Positions 1-8,861 of a stretch of DNA of 61,280 bases are shown piece after piece (position 1 is the first letter of the stretch; each line of letters starts with the position of its first letter). This DNA is from Oxalobacteraceae bacterium. Its GTDB lineage: Bacteria; Pseudomonadota; Gammaproteobacteria; Burkholderiales; Burkholderiaceae_D. The DNA lies in contig JAHFQV010000009.1 of assembly GCA_023259175.1 (NCBI GenBank), positions 1 to 61,280 of the forward strand, read 5' to 3'. The notes below the pieces were generated by a model, which saw only the letters and a program-made list of their open reading frames with translations, made no database searches and was not told where the DNA came from. The translations under genes were made by a program, and so were the position numbers.

Positions 1-119
1 CAACGGCTAACGCAAAAAAACATGCCAAAATTCGCTCTCTCTTGCTTATCCTCTGGTCGCAGCATGCTGCTTACCTATGTTGAGCGGTTTTTGGTTTTTT
101 TATTCATGCAATCGCCCTG
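1..119 (+). mobile_element. Partial MITE-like element (right arm)
   Basis: This is one arm of the repeat family whose complete copy lies at 30943-31162. Positions 1-119 match the reverse complement of about 30943-31076 almost base for base. It ends at 103-119 in the same 17-bp terminal sequence TTCATGCAATCGCCCTG. The main difference is a 16-bp deletion near position 55 between two CCTCTG direct repeats, as expected from slippage. The other arm and its target duplication are outside the window. The element ends 86 bp before the start of the ClpP-like gene. Confidence 0.8.
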
Positions 120-205
120 GTGGTGAAACTAGCAATACCCACCTTCATGCGCCGTTTAGTGCATCATCTTATTTTAAATTTTTATATTCTTGTGAGAGAC
201 CGACA

Positions 206-1036
206 ATGAAATGGGCGACTTTGATCCTAGTATATGCCTTGTTTTTCCCCATGCTGGCTAGGGCTGACGACGTCGCTAAATTTGATAAGCAGGGCGACGT
301 GCTCTTATTTTCTGGTGTGATTTCTAAAGAAATCCTTCCAGAAATGAGGGGCTTTTTGAAGTCTGGAGTGCATACGATAATCGTCAATTCGCTTGGCGGA
401 GACGCGGAAGCGGGTTTGCTGATCGGACAGGAAATTTCAAAAAGAAACATAAAAATCATTGTCGATAAATATTGCTTGTCGTCCTGTGCGAATTATTGGT
501 TTCTTTCCGCAAAAGAGAAGGTGATTTCTAGCGGGGCAGTGTTGGGCTTTCATGGAGGGTTCTATTCCAATATGCCCGATCTACCCGCTTATTTGCCAAG
601 AAGTCAGGGGAAGGCGGACGTTCAGAAATTGGTAGATGAGGACCAGCATCATTTTGAAAGCATAGAATTTAATCGCGAATTTTTTAAGTTGAGTTTTACG
701 CTTACAAAGCTTGATCGCCCTGCACAAACCTACATTGTTTGGAGCGGAAATTCATCGCAAAAATTCGAATCTGAAGTTGAGTTTCAAAAATACATGTCTG
801 GCCAAACCTCGGATCATAAAATCACCTCCATAGAAATGAATTCCGGTGGATTGTCTAGCGATAAATTTTATTTTCCCGAGAAAAAAACCTTGGAAAATTA
901 CGGCGCAAAAGGACTATTCGATTACGCGTATCCAGCGAGTGAGGCAGCGTTGCAAAAGTTAGCGGAAATCTTAGAGAAAGAAGTCGGCTTTAGGATTGAG
1001 CTGGTCGGTGATTTCAATCGAAAGGCGCATCATTAG
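206..1036 (+). CDS. Secreted ClpP/crotonase-fold serine protease-like protein
   Basis: This 276-residue protein has an N-terminal signal peptide ending near ARA-DD. The core resembles the ClpP/SDH fold: a glycine-rich strand-turn (VNSLGGDAEAG), then a putative nucleophile serine in CLSSC and a histidine in LGFHGG, in the order expected for a Ser-His catalytic pair. Similar bacterial proteins are annotated as periplasmic COG3904-like proteins of unknown substrate. The ATG at 206 is chosen because it gives a proper signal peptide after a purine-rich GAGAG. The in-frame ATG at 77 lies inside the repeat element and would add unrelated sequence. Substrate and activity are unknown. Confidence 0.7.
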   Translation: MKWATLILVYALFFPMLARADDVAKFDKQGDVLLFSGVISKEILPEMRGFLKSGVHTIIVNSLGGDAEAGLLIGQEISKRNIKIIVDKYCLSSCANYWFLSAKEKVISSGAVLGFHGGFYSNMPDLPAYLPRSQGKADVQKLVDEDQHHFESIEFNREFFKLSFTLTKLDRPAQTYIVWSGNSSQKFESEVEFQKYMSGQTSDHKITSIEMNSGGLSSDKFYFPEKKTLENYGAKGLFDYAYPASEAALQKLAEILEKEVGFRIELVGDFNRKAHH

Positions 1037-1252
1037 CCATTGTCATTTTCTTGCAATCCTTGGTCTCATTTATCAACTTGGTTCGTGCTCATCGTTACAT
1101 TGACATTCATATCACCCAATCCACTATCAATGCCTAAAAGTAAAAAAATCAAGAAAAAGTTTTTTATATAATGGTGTTATCTACTGATTTGGACTAGTAT
1201 TTTTGCTGCGAATAATTTTGTTCGCTCAAACTAGTTCAAAGGATGAAATACC

Positions 1253-2668
1253 GTGGCAAATTCCTTAAATATTCTCTTCGTCAATCAGACTGGCCTACCG
1301 GATAGTCAGGTCTTCATTACTTTTCAAGACCCTAGCCAAACCCTGAATGTAAGCTACAACGGGCAAACCCTAGGGCGGAATAAAGCTGGAGATATGATGA
1401 CGCAGTCGCTTAGTCTTGAGACCATCACCGCAGATGGTCTCCATGTTTACAATGCGCGAGGTCCAGTTGTTTTCGTCTCTTTTGAAGCGACCATGGCACA
1501 TGATGGCTTTAGCATGGATGCTGACCTTTCCGGAAACGCACAACCTAGTTTTATTGGCAGTGGTGGAGCTAATTATTTTAAGGCCTATCAACCCTTTGAA
1601 ATAAACTACGAAGGCAGTGAGACAAATGGGCAAGGCAATCTAACCAACATCAACTATTTTGGCGCGGCACTGAGCATACAAAGCTATCACGGCGGCGTCT
1701 CAGGTGAACTGCTACAAACCCGGGGCAATACGGATACACAATCAATGAGCAAGCGCCTTGGCTCCCTTGTGAATGGTCCAAATAGTGAGCTTGCAGCGAT
1801 AAGTAACCATGGAAAGATGTTGCGTTACATAGGCCCATCTTCCTTTGGTGCAGGAAGTAATCCCTATCCGAGCTTTGATGCCTACCTTGATTACCTATGC
1901 AGCAACAGCATCACAAGCCAAATAGAGAATAACAACGCCTTTAATACTATGGCAAGTCCTGCTGTGGGCAACCTCAATTACAATTACACGCTTAAATTTC
2001 TTGCCACAGTCAGCGCAGATAGAACTATCACGCTCGCTGGCGAAATTACCACCACCATCACACCCTTTGGCGGCTCTTCCAGCCCGGGAAAAACCTATAC
2101 GGGTGCGAGCATGACGATTTCGCCCACAATAGGAAGTCATACTTCAGCCGCGATCTTCAACAATACCATTTATGGACAAGCCGACCCTCTCGGTCCAGGA
2201 AAAGGTTCAACGGTGTTTAATTCGATATGGGCTGAACTCGCCAATGATATGGCCAATCTTGGACTCTGTTTGAACAAAGTTCCCGGCACGACTTATTCCA
2301 CTACACAAAGTCTCGCCATAGGCGAAATTACGACAGGACTATTAGGTGGTTTTGTGGGTAGTGATTTAGCGTATTTCGCAGGAGATCCTGCTTACCAAAG
2401 GTACGACAAAAGTGCGTACAAATCTATCCCCAGTGCCGCATGGTGGAACGCGAAGACGGTCCCTTCACCATCAGCGTTACAGCCTGCGCATCCCTACTAT
2501 AGTAGCTATTCAGAAGTGATCTTTGACGCTACATCAAACGAGGTCTATTCCATACCGTTTAGCGATCGTTTCGGTCAAGGCCCATTGATGCAAACACAGC
2601 TTTATAATGGCAAGGTAGTCGATACTTGGGTTGTGACAATTGGTCGTCCACTATTTAATTTGAGCTGA
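1253..2668 (+). CDS. GH64-like beta-1,3-glucanase-type protein
   Basis: This 471-residue protein starts at GTG after AAAGGATGA. The N-terminal strand pattern (ILFVNQTGLPDSQVFITF, later DGLHVYNARGPVVFVSFE) and the C-terminal YSIPFSDRFGQGP segment recall glycoside hydrolase family 64 / thaumatin-like beta-1,3-glucanase proteins. It is rich in Ser, Gly, Asn and Thr, like an extracellular protein, but it shows no signal peptide or lipobox. It would need another export route or be released on lysis. The family call rests on pattern recognition only, and no catalytic residue was assigned. It stands alone, with 216 bp upstream and about 200 bp downstream. Confidence 0.45.
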   Translation: MANSLNILFVNQTGLPDSQVFITFQDPSQTLNVSYNGQTLGRNKAGDMMTQSLSLETITADGLHVYNARGPVVFVSFEATMAHDGFSMDADLSGNAQPSFIGSGGANYFKAYQPFEINYEGSETNGQGNLTNINYFGAALSIQSYHGGVSGELLQTRGNTDTQSMSKRLGSLVNGPNSELAAISNHGKMLRYIGPSSFGAGSNPYPSFDAYLDYLCSNSITSQIENNNAFNTMASPAVGNLNYNYTLKFLATVSADRTITLAGEITTTITPFGGSSSPGKTYTGASMTISPTIGSHTSAAIFNNTIYGQADPLGPGKGSTVFNSIWAELANDMANLGLCLNKVPGTTYSTTQSLAIGEITTGLLGGFVGSDLAYFAGDPAYQRYDKSAYKSIPSAAWWNAKTVPSPSALQPAHPYYSSYSEVIFDATSNEVYSIPFSDRFGQGPLMQTQLYNGKVVDTWVVTIGRPLFNLS

Positions 2669-2871
2669 GCTAAGACGATTAGACAAGGATTTACGACGAG
2701 GGGAAAGCAATTACGCCAGTGCATGTCTTGCGTACTTATGGACTCCCGTCTTTTTGCGAGTTATTTTTTTGCCGATCCGCATGTAGTCGATCGACCTTGT
2801 GAAATTTCGGGAACTAATCTTTGTGGAAGTCTCTCCAAGTTGCCTGTTTGTTTTTACTATGGGTATGTGTG

Positions 2872-3888
2872 ATGATCGATTTGAGAAGTGATACCGTCAC
2901 GCGCCCGAGTGTGGCGATGCGTGCAGCGATGTTGGATGCGCCCTTGGGTGATGATGTGTATGGCGATGATCCTAGCGTGAATCGTGTGACGCAAAAAGTG
3001 GCTGAGTGGGTCGGACATGAGGCGGCTTTGCTGGTGCCTAGCGGTACTCAGAGTAATTTGATTGCGCTCTTGACGCATTGTGGCCGTGGCGATGAATATA
3101 TCGTCGGGCAAAACTACCATACCTACTATTACGAATCCGGTGGGGCGGCGAGTTTGGGTGGGATAGTGCCTCAGCCAATCGCGGTCGAAGAGGCTGGACA
3201 TTTGGACCCTGCAAAAATAGTTCAGGCAATCAAACCCCATGACATGCATTTTGCGCGTTCGCGTTTATTGAGCTTGGAAAATACCCATTTGGGTAAAGTG
3301 ATTGCGCCCGCTTATTTTGATCAAGTGATTCCTTTGGCGCGTGAGCATGGCCTTGCGGTGCATTTAGATGGAGCACGTATTTTTAATGCGGCGGTTGCCT
3401 TGGGTATCGATGTTGCGCGTTTGACGCGGGATGCGGATACGGTATCGATTTGTTTTTCTAAAGGTTTGGGTGCGCCGATAGGCAGTATGTTGTGTGGCTC
3501 CCGTGATTTTATTGAGCAGGCGAAGCGGTGGCGAAAAATGGTGGGTGGCGGTATGCGGCAAGCGGGGGTGTTGGCCGCTGCGATGGAATATGCGCTTGAT
3601 CATCATGTTGAACGCTTGGCGCAGGATCATGAAAATGCAAAGCGTCTGGAAAATGCTTTGCGTGAAATCGAAGAATTGAAAGTGGCGCCAGCGCAAACGA
3701 ATATGGTGTACGTAGAATTGAGCTCACTTGCTTTGGGTTTGTCGGCGGCGAGCTATTTGAAGAGCAAAGGCTTTTTGCTGACGGGTGGTCAGCGCATACG
3801 TTTGGTCATGCATTTGGATGTGGCGAGTGCCGATTTGGATTCCTTGGTTTTGCATTTGAAGGCTTTTTTCAGGGCGCAGCGGCGCTAA
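2872..3888 (+). CDS. ltaE: Low-specificity L-threonine aldolase
   Basis: This 338-residue PLP enzyme cleaves L-threonine or allo-threonine to glycine and acetaldehyde. The N-terminus MIDLRSDTVTRP is the family hallmark. The PLP lysine is in CFSKGLGAPIGS, and HLDGARIFNAA supplies the cofactor-binding aspartate. An in-frame TTG at 2821 would extend the protein by 17 residues with no family counterpart, so the ATG at 2872 is preferred although no good ribosome-binding site precedes it. It is followed by a LysE-type exporter gene. Confidence 0.9.
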   Translation: MIDLRSDTVTRPSVAMRAAMLDAPLGDDVYGDDPSVNRVTQKVAEWVGHEAALLVPSGTQSNLIALLTHCGRGDEYIVGQNYHTYYYESGGAASLGGIVPQPIAVEEAGHLDPAKIVQAIKPHDMHFARSRLLSLENTHLGKVIAPAYFDQVIPLAREHGLAVHLDGARIFNAAVALGIDVARLTRDADTVSICFSKGLGAPIGSMLCGSRDFIEQAKRWRKMVGGGMRQAGVLAAAMEYALDHHVERLAQDHENAKRLENALREIEELKVAPAQTNMVYVELSSLALGLSAASYLKSKGFLLTGGQRIRLVMHLDVASADLDSLVLHLKAFFRAQRR

Positions 3889-3943
3889 GCATTTGTCCGA
3901 TGGGCGAAAGCGCCTATATCCCTCAATGCCTGATCTTGGTTTA

Positions 3944-3969
3944 AAGTACAATGCAGGCTGCCTGTACTT
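3944..3969. promoter_or_regulatory. 7-bp inverted repeat before the LysE-type gene
   Basis: AAGTACA at 3944-3950 and TGTACTT at 3963-3969 are perfect inverted repeats with a 12-base spacer, starting about 50 bp before the exporter ATG. It could be an operator or an mRNA hairpin. No regulator is identified. Confidence 0.35.
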
Positions 3970-3995
3970 CACTCTCCTTGGAATTTTTTCATCAC

Positions 3996-4640
3996 ATGAA
4001 TTTCACTACTTGGTTTTCATTTTTCTGCGCGGCATGTTTGATCGCTGTTTCGCCTGGTTCAGGTGCTATTTTATCGATGTCTCATGGCTTGGCCTATGGG
4101 GTAAAACGCGCGAGTTTGACTATTTTTGGCTTGCAGCTGGGCTTGTTGATGGTTTTGTTGATCGCCGGGGCGGGGGTGGGTTCTTTGTTGTTGGCTTCCG
4201 AGACTGCTTTTTCTGTCGTCAAAATTTTAGGGGCCGCTTATTTAATCTATTTGGGTGTGCAACAGTTTTTTCAAAAATCACCCTCGCTAACGGACTCAGC
4301 CACCGTGCAGACACAGATGCCCAGTGTGCGCAAACAAGTGTTGACCGGATTTTTGACCAATGCCAGTAATCCCAAGGGGATAGTATTTATGGTGGCGGTA
4401 CTGCCCAATTTCATTGACAGTCATGCGGCCATCGGCACCCAGCTTTTTATTTTGGCCATCACCATGATCGCGATTGATACTAGCGTGATGCATATCTATG
4501 CCTTGTTGGCTGCGTCTTTGCAAGAAGCCCTGCGTAAGCCGCGTGCGCAGCGGATTCAAAATCGCTTATTTGCCTGTATTTTGATGGCTTTAGGTGCCAG
4601 TCTTTTTTTCGTTAAGCGTGATGCAGCTTTAAGCAACTAG
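3996..4640 (+). CDS. LysE/RhtB-family amino acid exporter
   Basis: This is a 214-residue inner-membrane protein with about six hydrophobic segments. The N-terminal segment carries SPGSGAILSMSHGLAYG, the conserved LysE/RhtB signature region, and a second block reads GAAYLIYLG. The internal TGFLTNASNPKG segment is also typical. Members export lysine, homoserine, threonine or other amino acids; the substrate cannot be read from sequence. The ATG at 3996 gives the usual family length. An upstream ATG at 3951 would overlap the inverted repeat. The neighbouring threonine aldolase suggests, but does not prove, a link to threonine or related amino acids. Confidence 0.85.
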   Translation: MNFTTWFSFFCAACLIAVSPGSGAILSMSHGLAYGVKRASLTIFGLQLGLLMVLLIAGAGVGSLLLASETAFSVVKILGAAYLIYLGVQQFFQKSPSLTDSATVQTQMPSVRKQVLTGFLTNASNPKGIVFMVAVLPNFIDSHAAIGTQLFILAITMIAIDTSVMHIYALLAASLQEALRKPRAQRIQNRLFACILMALGASLFFVKRDAALSN

Positions 4641-4806
4641 CGCTAATTTGAGCCAACTGTAGCCAAGCAAAAATCCGCACACTTTCGCAACAGTTCGTAT
4701 TTTTTTTTACTTGAAGATGTTAACCTTGGGCATGTTCTAACTAGGAACTAGCCAAATTAGCATTTAGCTTATCCCGTGAATACGGTTCAATGGAAATGAT
4801 ATTTGC

Positions 4807-7035
4807 ATGCGTTTTGATACTCGGACGATAGACCCAAGTTATGAAGAGACGGCGCATCGCCGTTTGATCTGGGGTATCGCTTTTTCAATATTGGCGCATG
4901 CGATTTTGTTGTCGATTCAATTGGGATTGCCGGGGATTGATTTTCCGGAGCTTGATTTGCCTTGGAAACAGAAGCGCATGCCACCGCTACCATTGTCGGT
5001 GCAGATTGTGAATGTCGCCCCCGCACCGATTAAAGTGCCGCCAACGCCAAGCGTAACGCAGGCCGAATTATTTCCTTTGCCGGAACCGATATTGCCGACC
5101 CCGATTGCGGCAGGCGGACGTTTAGCTTTGACTTTGCCTCAACCCGTCCCTCAAGTAAGCAAACACGAGCAGCCTCATCCAGTCATTAAATCTCAGCCGA
5201 AAAATTCAAAGCTGAAGCCCCGTGTTTCTGCGCCGCCGGTGGTTAAAGCCGTGCCGCCGCCGCCGAGTGCGCCGACGCGCCTGATTACGCAAGAAAAAAT
5301 GTTGGACGATGATTTTCTTGTGGCGCAGTCGAAATCAGAAGAATTGGAACATAAAGCGCAAGATAAGAGGGAAAATAAACATAGTGAAACCTTAGTCCCG
5401 CCCGATGCAATCATTGATCCAGAAGCCGAACCGCAATTGATAGAGGAACAGAAGCGGGCTGAATTGGCAGCGAAAAAAATTCAAGAGGAAGTGATCGCCC
5501 AAAAGCGGGAGGAGGAAAAGGCCAAACAAGCCGCTGAGCAAAAGCGTCTAGAGGAACAGTTACAAATCGAAAAAGCAAATGAAAGTTTGCGACTCCAAAA
5601 ACTGGCGCTAGCGGCTCAAGAACAGCAAAAAAAGCAAGCCGAGCTACAGGCTTCTGAAATGGCACGTCACCTCGCAGAAAAAGCGGAGCTCGACAAACAG
5701 TTGGCGGTGAAAAAGACCGCGGAAGAGCGCGCGCGTCGCGAAGCGATTGATGAAGCATTGCGTGAAGCGAAACGCCAAGAATTATTGAGTCAGGAAACCT
5801 TAAAGCAAGACGAGTTACGCCGTCAGGCCGAGCAGCAGCGCTTGCGTCAACTGGCATTAGAGCAAGAAAAGCAAAAACAACAGGCTGCGGCACTGGTACA
5901 GCAGCAAGAAAGACTATTGGCTGAACAAATTGAAAAACAAAAATTACGTGATTTGGAAGAGAAAAAACGTATAGAAGAAGTGGCGGCTAAAACACTCCTA
6001 GAACAGAAACTAGCGGAACAAAAGCGTGCCGAGCAAAAAATAGCCGAGCAAAAAATAGCCGAGCAAAAAATAGCCGAGCAAAAAATAGCCGAGCAAAAAA
6101 TAGCCGAGCAAAAAATAGCCGAGCAAAAAATAGCTGAGCAAAAAATAGCTGAGCAAAAAATAGCCGAGCAAAAAATAGCTGAGCAAAAATTAGCTGAGCA
6201 AAAATTAGCTGAGCAAAAAATGGCTGAGCAAAAAATAGCTGAGCAAAAATTAGCTGAGCAACGTAGGCAAGAACAAGCGCTAGCCGAACAGAAATTGCGC
6301 GAGCAAAAAGCTTTGGAGCAAAGGCAATTAGAGCAAAAACTGGCCGAAAGGCGCGAGGCGGAACAAAAATTAGAGCAGCAAAGATTGGCCGAAATAGCTA
6401 GGCGAGAAGCGGAGCGTGGCAATGAACGTAGCCTAGATCAAAGCAATAGTAATGGCAATCAGGCGGCGAGTAAGAACAATAGCGCGGACAATAACGCAGG
6501 TAATCCTAACGCCCGCAATGGAACAACTGGCGCGGGCGTCAATACGGGTGCAGTGCCAGCAAACGTCGCATCTGGCGGTGATTTAGCAAACCGCTTGCGC
6601 GAGCAAGTGCGTAAGGGCGATTTGTTCAAACCGGGCGCACCCTTAAGTCGTAGTTCTAGCAATGATAATCGTGCGCGTCGACGTAGTTTTATGGGGCTGT
6701 ATGAAAAAGAAGTACCGCTACGGATGTATGTCGATGGGGTGCGACAAAAATTAGAACGCAATGGCAATCTAATCTATGAAAAACGTTCCTTGAGTAACGT
6801 CGAACACAATGTGTTAATCAACATGTTTATCCGAAGCGACGGCAGTATTGAAGAACTGATCATCGTCAAATCCAGTGGCTCGCAAGCGATGGATGAAAAG
6901 GCGCGCAATATCATCGTTGCCAATGCACCGTATGCGGTTTTTCCACCGGCCTTAGCGCTCAAATACGATGTCATCGAAGTGCAGCGCATTTGGAATTTTG
7001 GTGATCGTTTGCGGATTTTGGAAGAGCTTCCTTGA
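4807..7035 (+). CDS. TonB/TolA-like energy transducer with long repetitive linker
   Basis: This 742-residue protein has one N-terminal membrane anchor (about residues 19-39). A proline-rich stretch follows to about residue 150, then a very long Glu/Gln/Lys/Ala-rich coiled segment to about 540 and an Asn/Gly-rich hinge. The C-terminal globular domain (about 630-742) has the TonB/TolA pattern (GSIEELIIVKSSGSQAMDEKA). It is probably anchored in the inner membrane and spans the periplasm. Much of the coiled segment is a DNA minisatellite of 15-bp units. The gene is not beside exbB/exbD, tolQ/tolR or tolB, so TonB and TolA roles cannot be separated. It is followed 21 bp later by a DTW-domain gene. 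Confidence 0.75.
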   Translation: MRFDTRTIDPSYEETAHRRLIWGIAFSILAHAILLSIQLGLPGIDFPELDLPWKQKRMPPLPLSVQIVNVAPAPIKVPPTPSVTQAELFPLPEPILPTPIAAGGRLALTLPQPVPQVSKHEQPHPVIKSQPKNSKLKPRVSAPPVVKAVPPPPSAPTRLITQEKMLDDDFLVAQSKSEELEHKAQDKRENKHSETLVPPDAIIDPEAEPQLIEEQKRAELAAKKIQEEVIAQKREEEKAKQAAEQKRLEEQLQIEKANESLRLQKLALAAQEQQKKQAELQASEMARHLAEKAELDKQLAVKKTAEERARREAIDEALREAKRQELLSQETLKQDELRRQAEQQRLRQLALEQEKQKQQAAALVQQQERLLAEQIEKQKLRDLEEKKRIEEVAAKTLLEQKLAEQKRAEQKIAEQKIAEQKIAEQKIAEQKIAEQKIAEQKIAEQKIAEQKIAEQKIAEQKLAEQKLAEQKMAEQKIAEQKLAEQRRQEQALAEQKLREQKALEQRQLEQKLAERREAEQKLEQQRLAEIARREAERGNERSLDQSNSNGNQAASKNNSADNNAGNPNARNGTTGAGVNTGAVPANVASGGDLANRLREQVRKGDLFKPGAPLSRSSSNDNRARRRSFMGLYEKEVPLRMYVDGVRQKLERNGNLIYEKRSLSNVEHNVLINMFIRSDGSIEELIIVKSSGSQAMDEKARNIIVANAPYAVFPPALALKYDVIEVQRIWNFGDRLRILEELP
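6028..6252 (+). repeat. Fifteen tandem 15-bp units encoding AEQK(I/L/M)
   Basis: There are fifteen consecutive 15-bp units on the pattern GCYGAGCAAAAAWTA, including one ATG-ending variant, in frame with the TonB/TolA-like gene (residues about 408-482). The first seven units start with GCC and the later ones mostly with GCT, which points to recent block duplications. Copy-number changes would keep the frame and alter only linker length. Confidence 0.95.
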
Positions 7036-7056
7036 ATATTTCAGCGTATCGAAACG

Positions 7057-7791
7057 ATGACCCTTGATTTGCCACAGAATTGTTTACAACCTCGAAAGCG
7101 TGCACATTGCGAACGATGTCAGCGGGCTTTACGCGCTTGTATCTGTGCTTGCGCGAAGACGGTTGAATCGCCTATCGAAGTATTGATTTTGCAGCATAGC
7201 GCTGAAAAAGGGCACATCAAAAATACCGCAGGTTTATTACATTTGTGTTTGCCCAATAGTCGTCTTTGGCTTGCTGAGCAATTTCCTGAGGAATTATTGC
7301 AAATAGAGTTGGCGCATGACGGAAAACAAACGCTACTTTTATACCCTGATGATAGTGTAACCGCAAACGCAGAACCGCATTTTTTCGAAATGCCAGCTCG
7401 GCTTCCAGTAAATCGGCTGCGACTGCTTATGATTGATGCGACCTGGCGCAAGAGCCGGCAAATGCTCAACGCTCATCCCTGCCTGCAGACCTTACCGCGT
7501 TACGCACTCACCCATGTTCCCGAGTCAAAATATGTGATACGCAAAGCGCGTCAGGCGCATCAACTTTCTACTTTAGAAGCGGCATGTTATGCAATGATGG
7601 CGCTCGATACTTCCGATAAGAATTACACTCCACTGCTCGATGCACTGGAAGCGTTTAATCACCTACAGTGTCAGTTCGGCGTGCATCGTTTACAAAGAGA
7701 GCCTCGGTTTAAGATGTATAGGGACGCGCGGATTTATTCGACTAAAATTCTGAGCGAAATTTCCAGCAAGTTTTCTGTGGCGCTTCCCTAG
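7057..7791 (+). CDS. tapT: DTW-domain tRNA-uridine aminocarboxypropyltransferase
   Basis: This 244-residue DTW-domain protein has the signature as DATWRKSR near residue 130. The N-terminal cysteines (HCERCQRALRACICACA) fit a small zinc-binding module. The family transfers the 3-amino-3-carboxypropyl group of SAM to uridine in tRNA (acp3U47 in E. coli, TapT/YfiP). The conserved HVPESKYVIRKA segment is also present. It may be cotranscribed with the TonB/TolA-like gene 21 bp upstream. Its stop codon lies in a CTAG shared with the convergent IclR-family gene. Family assignment is firm; the exact tRNA target is inferred. Confidence 0.8.
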   Translation: MTLDLPQNCLQPRKRAHCERCQRALRACICACAKTVESPIEVLILQHSAEKGHIKNTAGLLHLCLPNSRLWLAEQFPEELLQIELAHDGKQTLLLYPDDSVTANAEPHFFEMPARLPVNRLRLLMIDATWRKSRQMLNAHPCLQTLPRYALTHVPESKYVIRKARQAHQLSTLEAACYAMMALDTSDKNYTPLLDALEAFNHLQCQFGVHRLQREPRFKMYRDARIYSTKILSEISSKFSVALP

Positions 7792-8573
7792 CGTAAGGTT
7801 TTAGGAACATAGCCCAACGCCTTGGAAATCTCTTGCGCGGTATTGACCAAATCCCCCAGCCAAGCCTCTTGCAATCGGTCTGCCGGTGCAGAAATAGACA
7901 AACCCGCGACCATTTTTCCGGTGTCGTCATGAATCCCTGCTGCCATACAACGCACACCTAATTCCAGTTCTTCGTTGTCGCGCGCGTAGCCATGAGTACG
8001 TACAGCAGCTAATTCTCGCTCTAATTTCGCAACATCGGTAATTGAATTTTTATTGTGTCCAGCAAGGCCAGTCCGTGTGATGTAAGAGCGGAGTGCTTTC
8101 GGTTCATCGATGGATAAAAATAATTTACCCGTCGATGTCAAATGCAAGGGCGCTCGACCACCAATCGCGCGCACGACCTGCATCCCAGATCGCTCTGAAA
8201 ATGCCCGGTCAATATACACAATCTCATCGCCTTGACGCACCGATAAATTGATCGTTTGGTTGGTGATGCGGTGTAGATTACGCATCAATTCCAAAGCGGC
8301 TTCGCGTACATCCAAGCGACTCTTCACAATATTACCCAACTCCAGCAAACGCATCCCTAAACGGTAAGTGCCAGTATCGGCGCGATCGACAAAACGCGTT
8401 AATACCAGATCATTCAAAATCCGGTGTGCGGTTGACGGGTGCAAGCCAGTGACCCGAGCCAACTCTTTCAAACTCACAGGATCGTGATAACGCGAAAGCG
8501 CATTAAGCAAGGAATCCAAGCGTTCAATGACTTGAATCGTGGTTTTTTCGGGAGGTGTCGCAGTATTTTTCAT
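7788..8573 (-). CDS. IclR-family transcriptional regulator
   Basis: This 261-residue regulator has an N-terminal winged helix-turn-helix (about residues 20-75, with LKELARVTGLHPSTAHRIL as recognition region) and a C-terminal IclR effector-binding domain ending in GLSISAPADR. The family controls small-molecule catabolism genes, often as tetramers. No adjacent catabolic operon is obvious: the divergent neighbour is a YciO/TsaC-like gene and the convergent neighbour a tRNA-modification gene. The target and ligand are therefore unknown. Confidence 0.9.
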   Translation of the reverse strand: MKNTATPPEKTTIQVIERLDSLLNALSRYHDPVSLKELARVTGLHPSTAHRILNDLVLTRFVDRADTGTYRLGMRLLELGNIVKSRLDVREAALELMRNLHRITNQTINLSVRQGDEIVYIDRAFSERSGMQVVRAIGGRAPLHLTSTGKLFLSIDEPKALRSYITRTGLAGHNKNSITDVAKLERELAAVRTHGYARDNEELELGVRCMAAGIHDDTGKMVAGLSISAPADRLQEAWLGDLVNTAQEISKALGYVPKTLR

Positions 8574-8861
8574 GGCATTTATGGTGCATTGCGGTAAGTA
8601 CCTTTATACCACATTGTGAAAAAAAGAGTGGAGGGAAAGTTCATAATGAATTTTTGAATAATGACTTTCTATCTGTGCGCTGATGGCAAAGGGTGGTGGG
8701 ATTATCTGATTTCCGACGATTCGCACTAGATTGGCGATGTTGTTAGGTTAAATTTGATATGATTTGATCTTTCTCAGTCTACAGTGACACCCTATTCAAA
8801 TGCATTTGACGATGTTTCCCCCTTTTTCTCGACTATTGTTGACATCCCTCACGGTGAATTG

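Noticed and set aside
77-205. In-frame upstream ATG extending the ClpP-like protein
   Set aside because: This part lies mainly in the MITE arm, and the same FYSCNRPG peptide appears on unrelated ORFs, so it is not protein sequence. The ATG at 206 gives a proper signal peptide.
1100-1130. TTGACA with possible -10 before the GH64-like gene
   Set aside because: Only poor -10 candidates lie at 17 bp; the match did not exceed chance in AT-rich DNA.
2789-2798. GTCGATCGAC palindrome before the threonine aldolase gene
   Set aside because: A 10-bp palindrome alone is common by chance, and nothing else supports an operator.
3893-4369. ORF of 158 codons overlapping the LysE gene
   Set aside because: It is a different frame of the exporter. 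The LysE frame has the conserved signature and membrane segments.
6028-6252. CRISPR-like regular repeat
   Set aside because: Units are 15 bp, directly adjacent and without spacers, and they are in frame in a coding region.
5847-6422. Minus-strand ORF of 191 codons with Cys-Ser-Ala repeats
   Set aside because: It is the antisense shadow of the AEQK minisatellite. Its regularity is due to the 15-bp repeat; no start signal or family similarity was seen.
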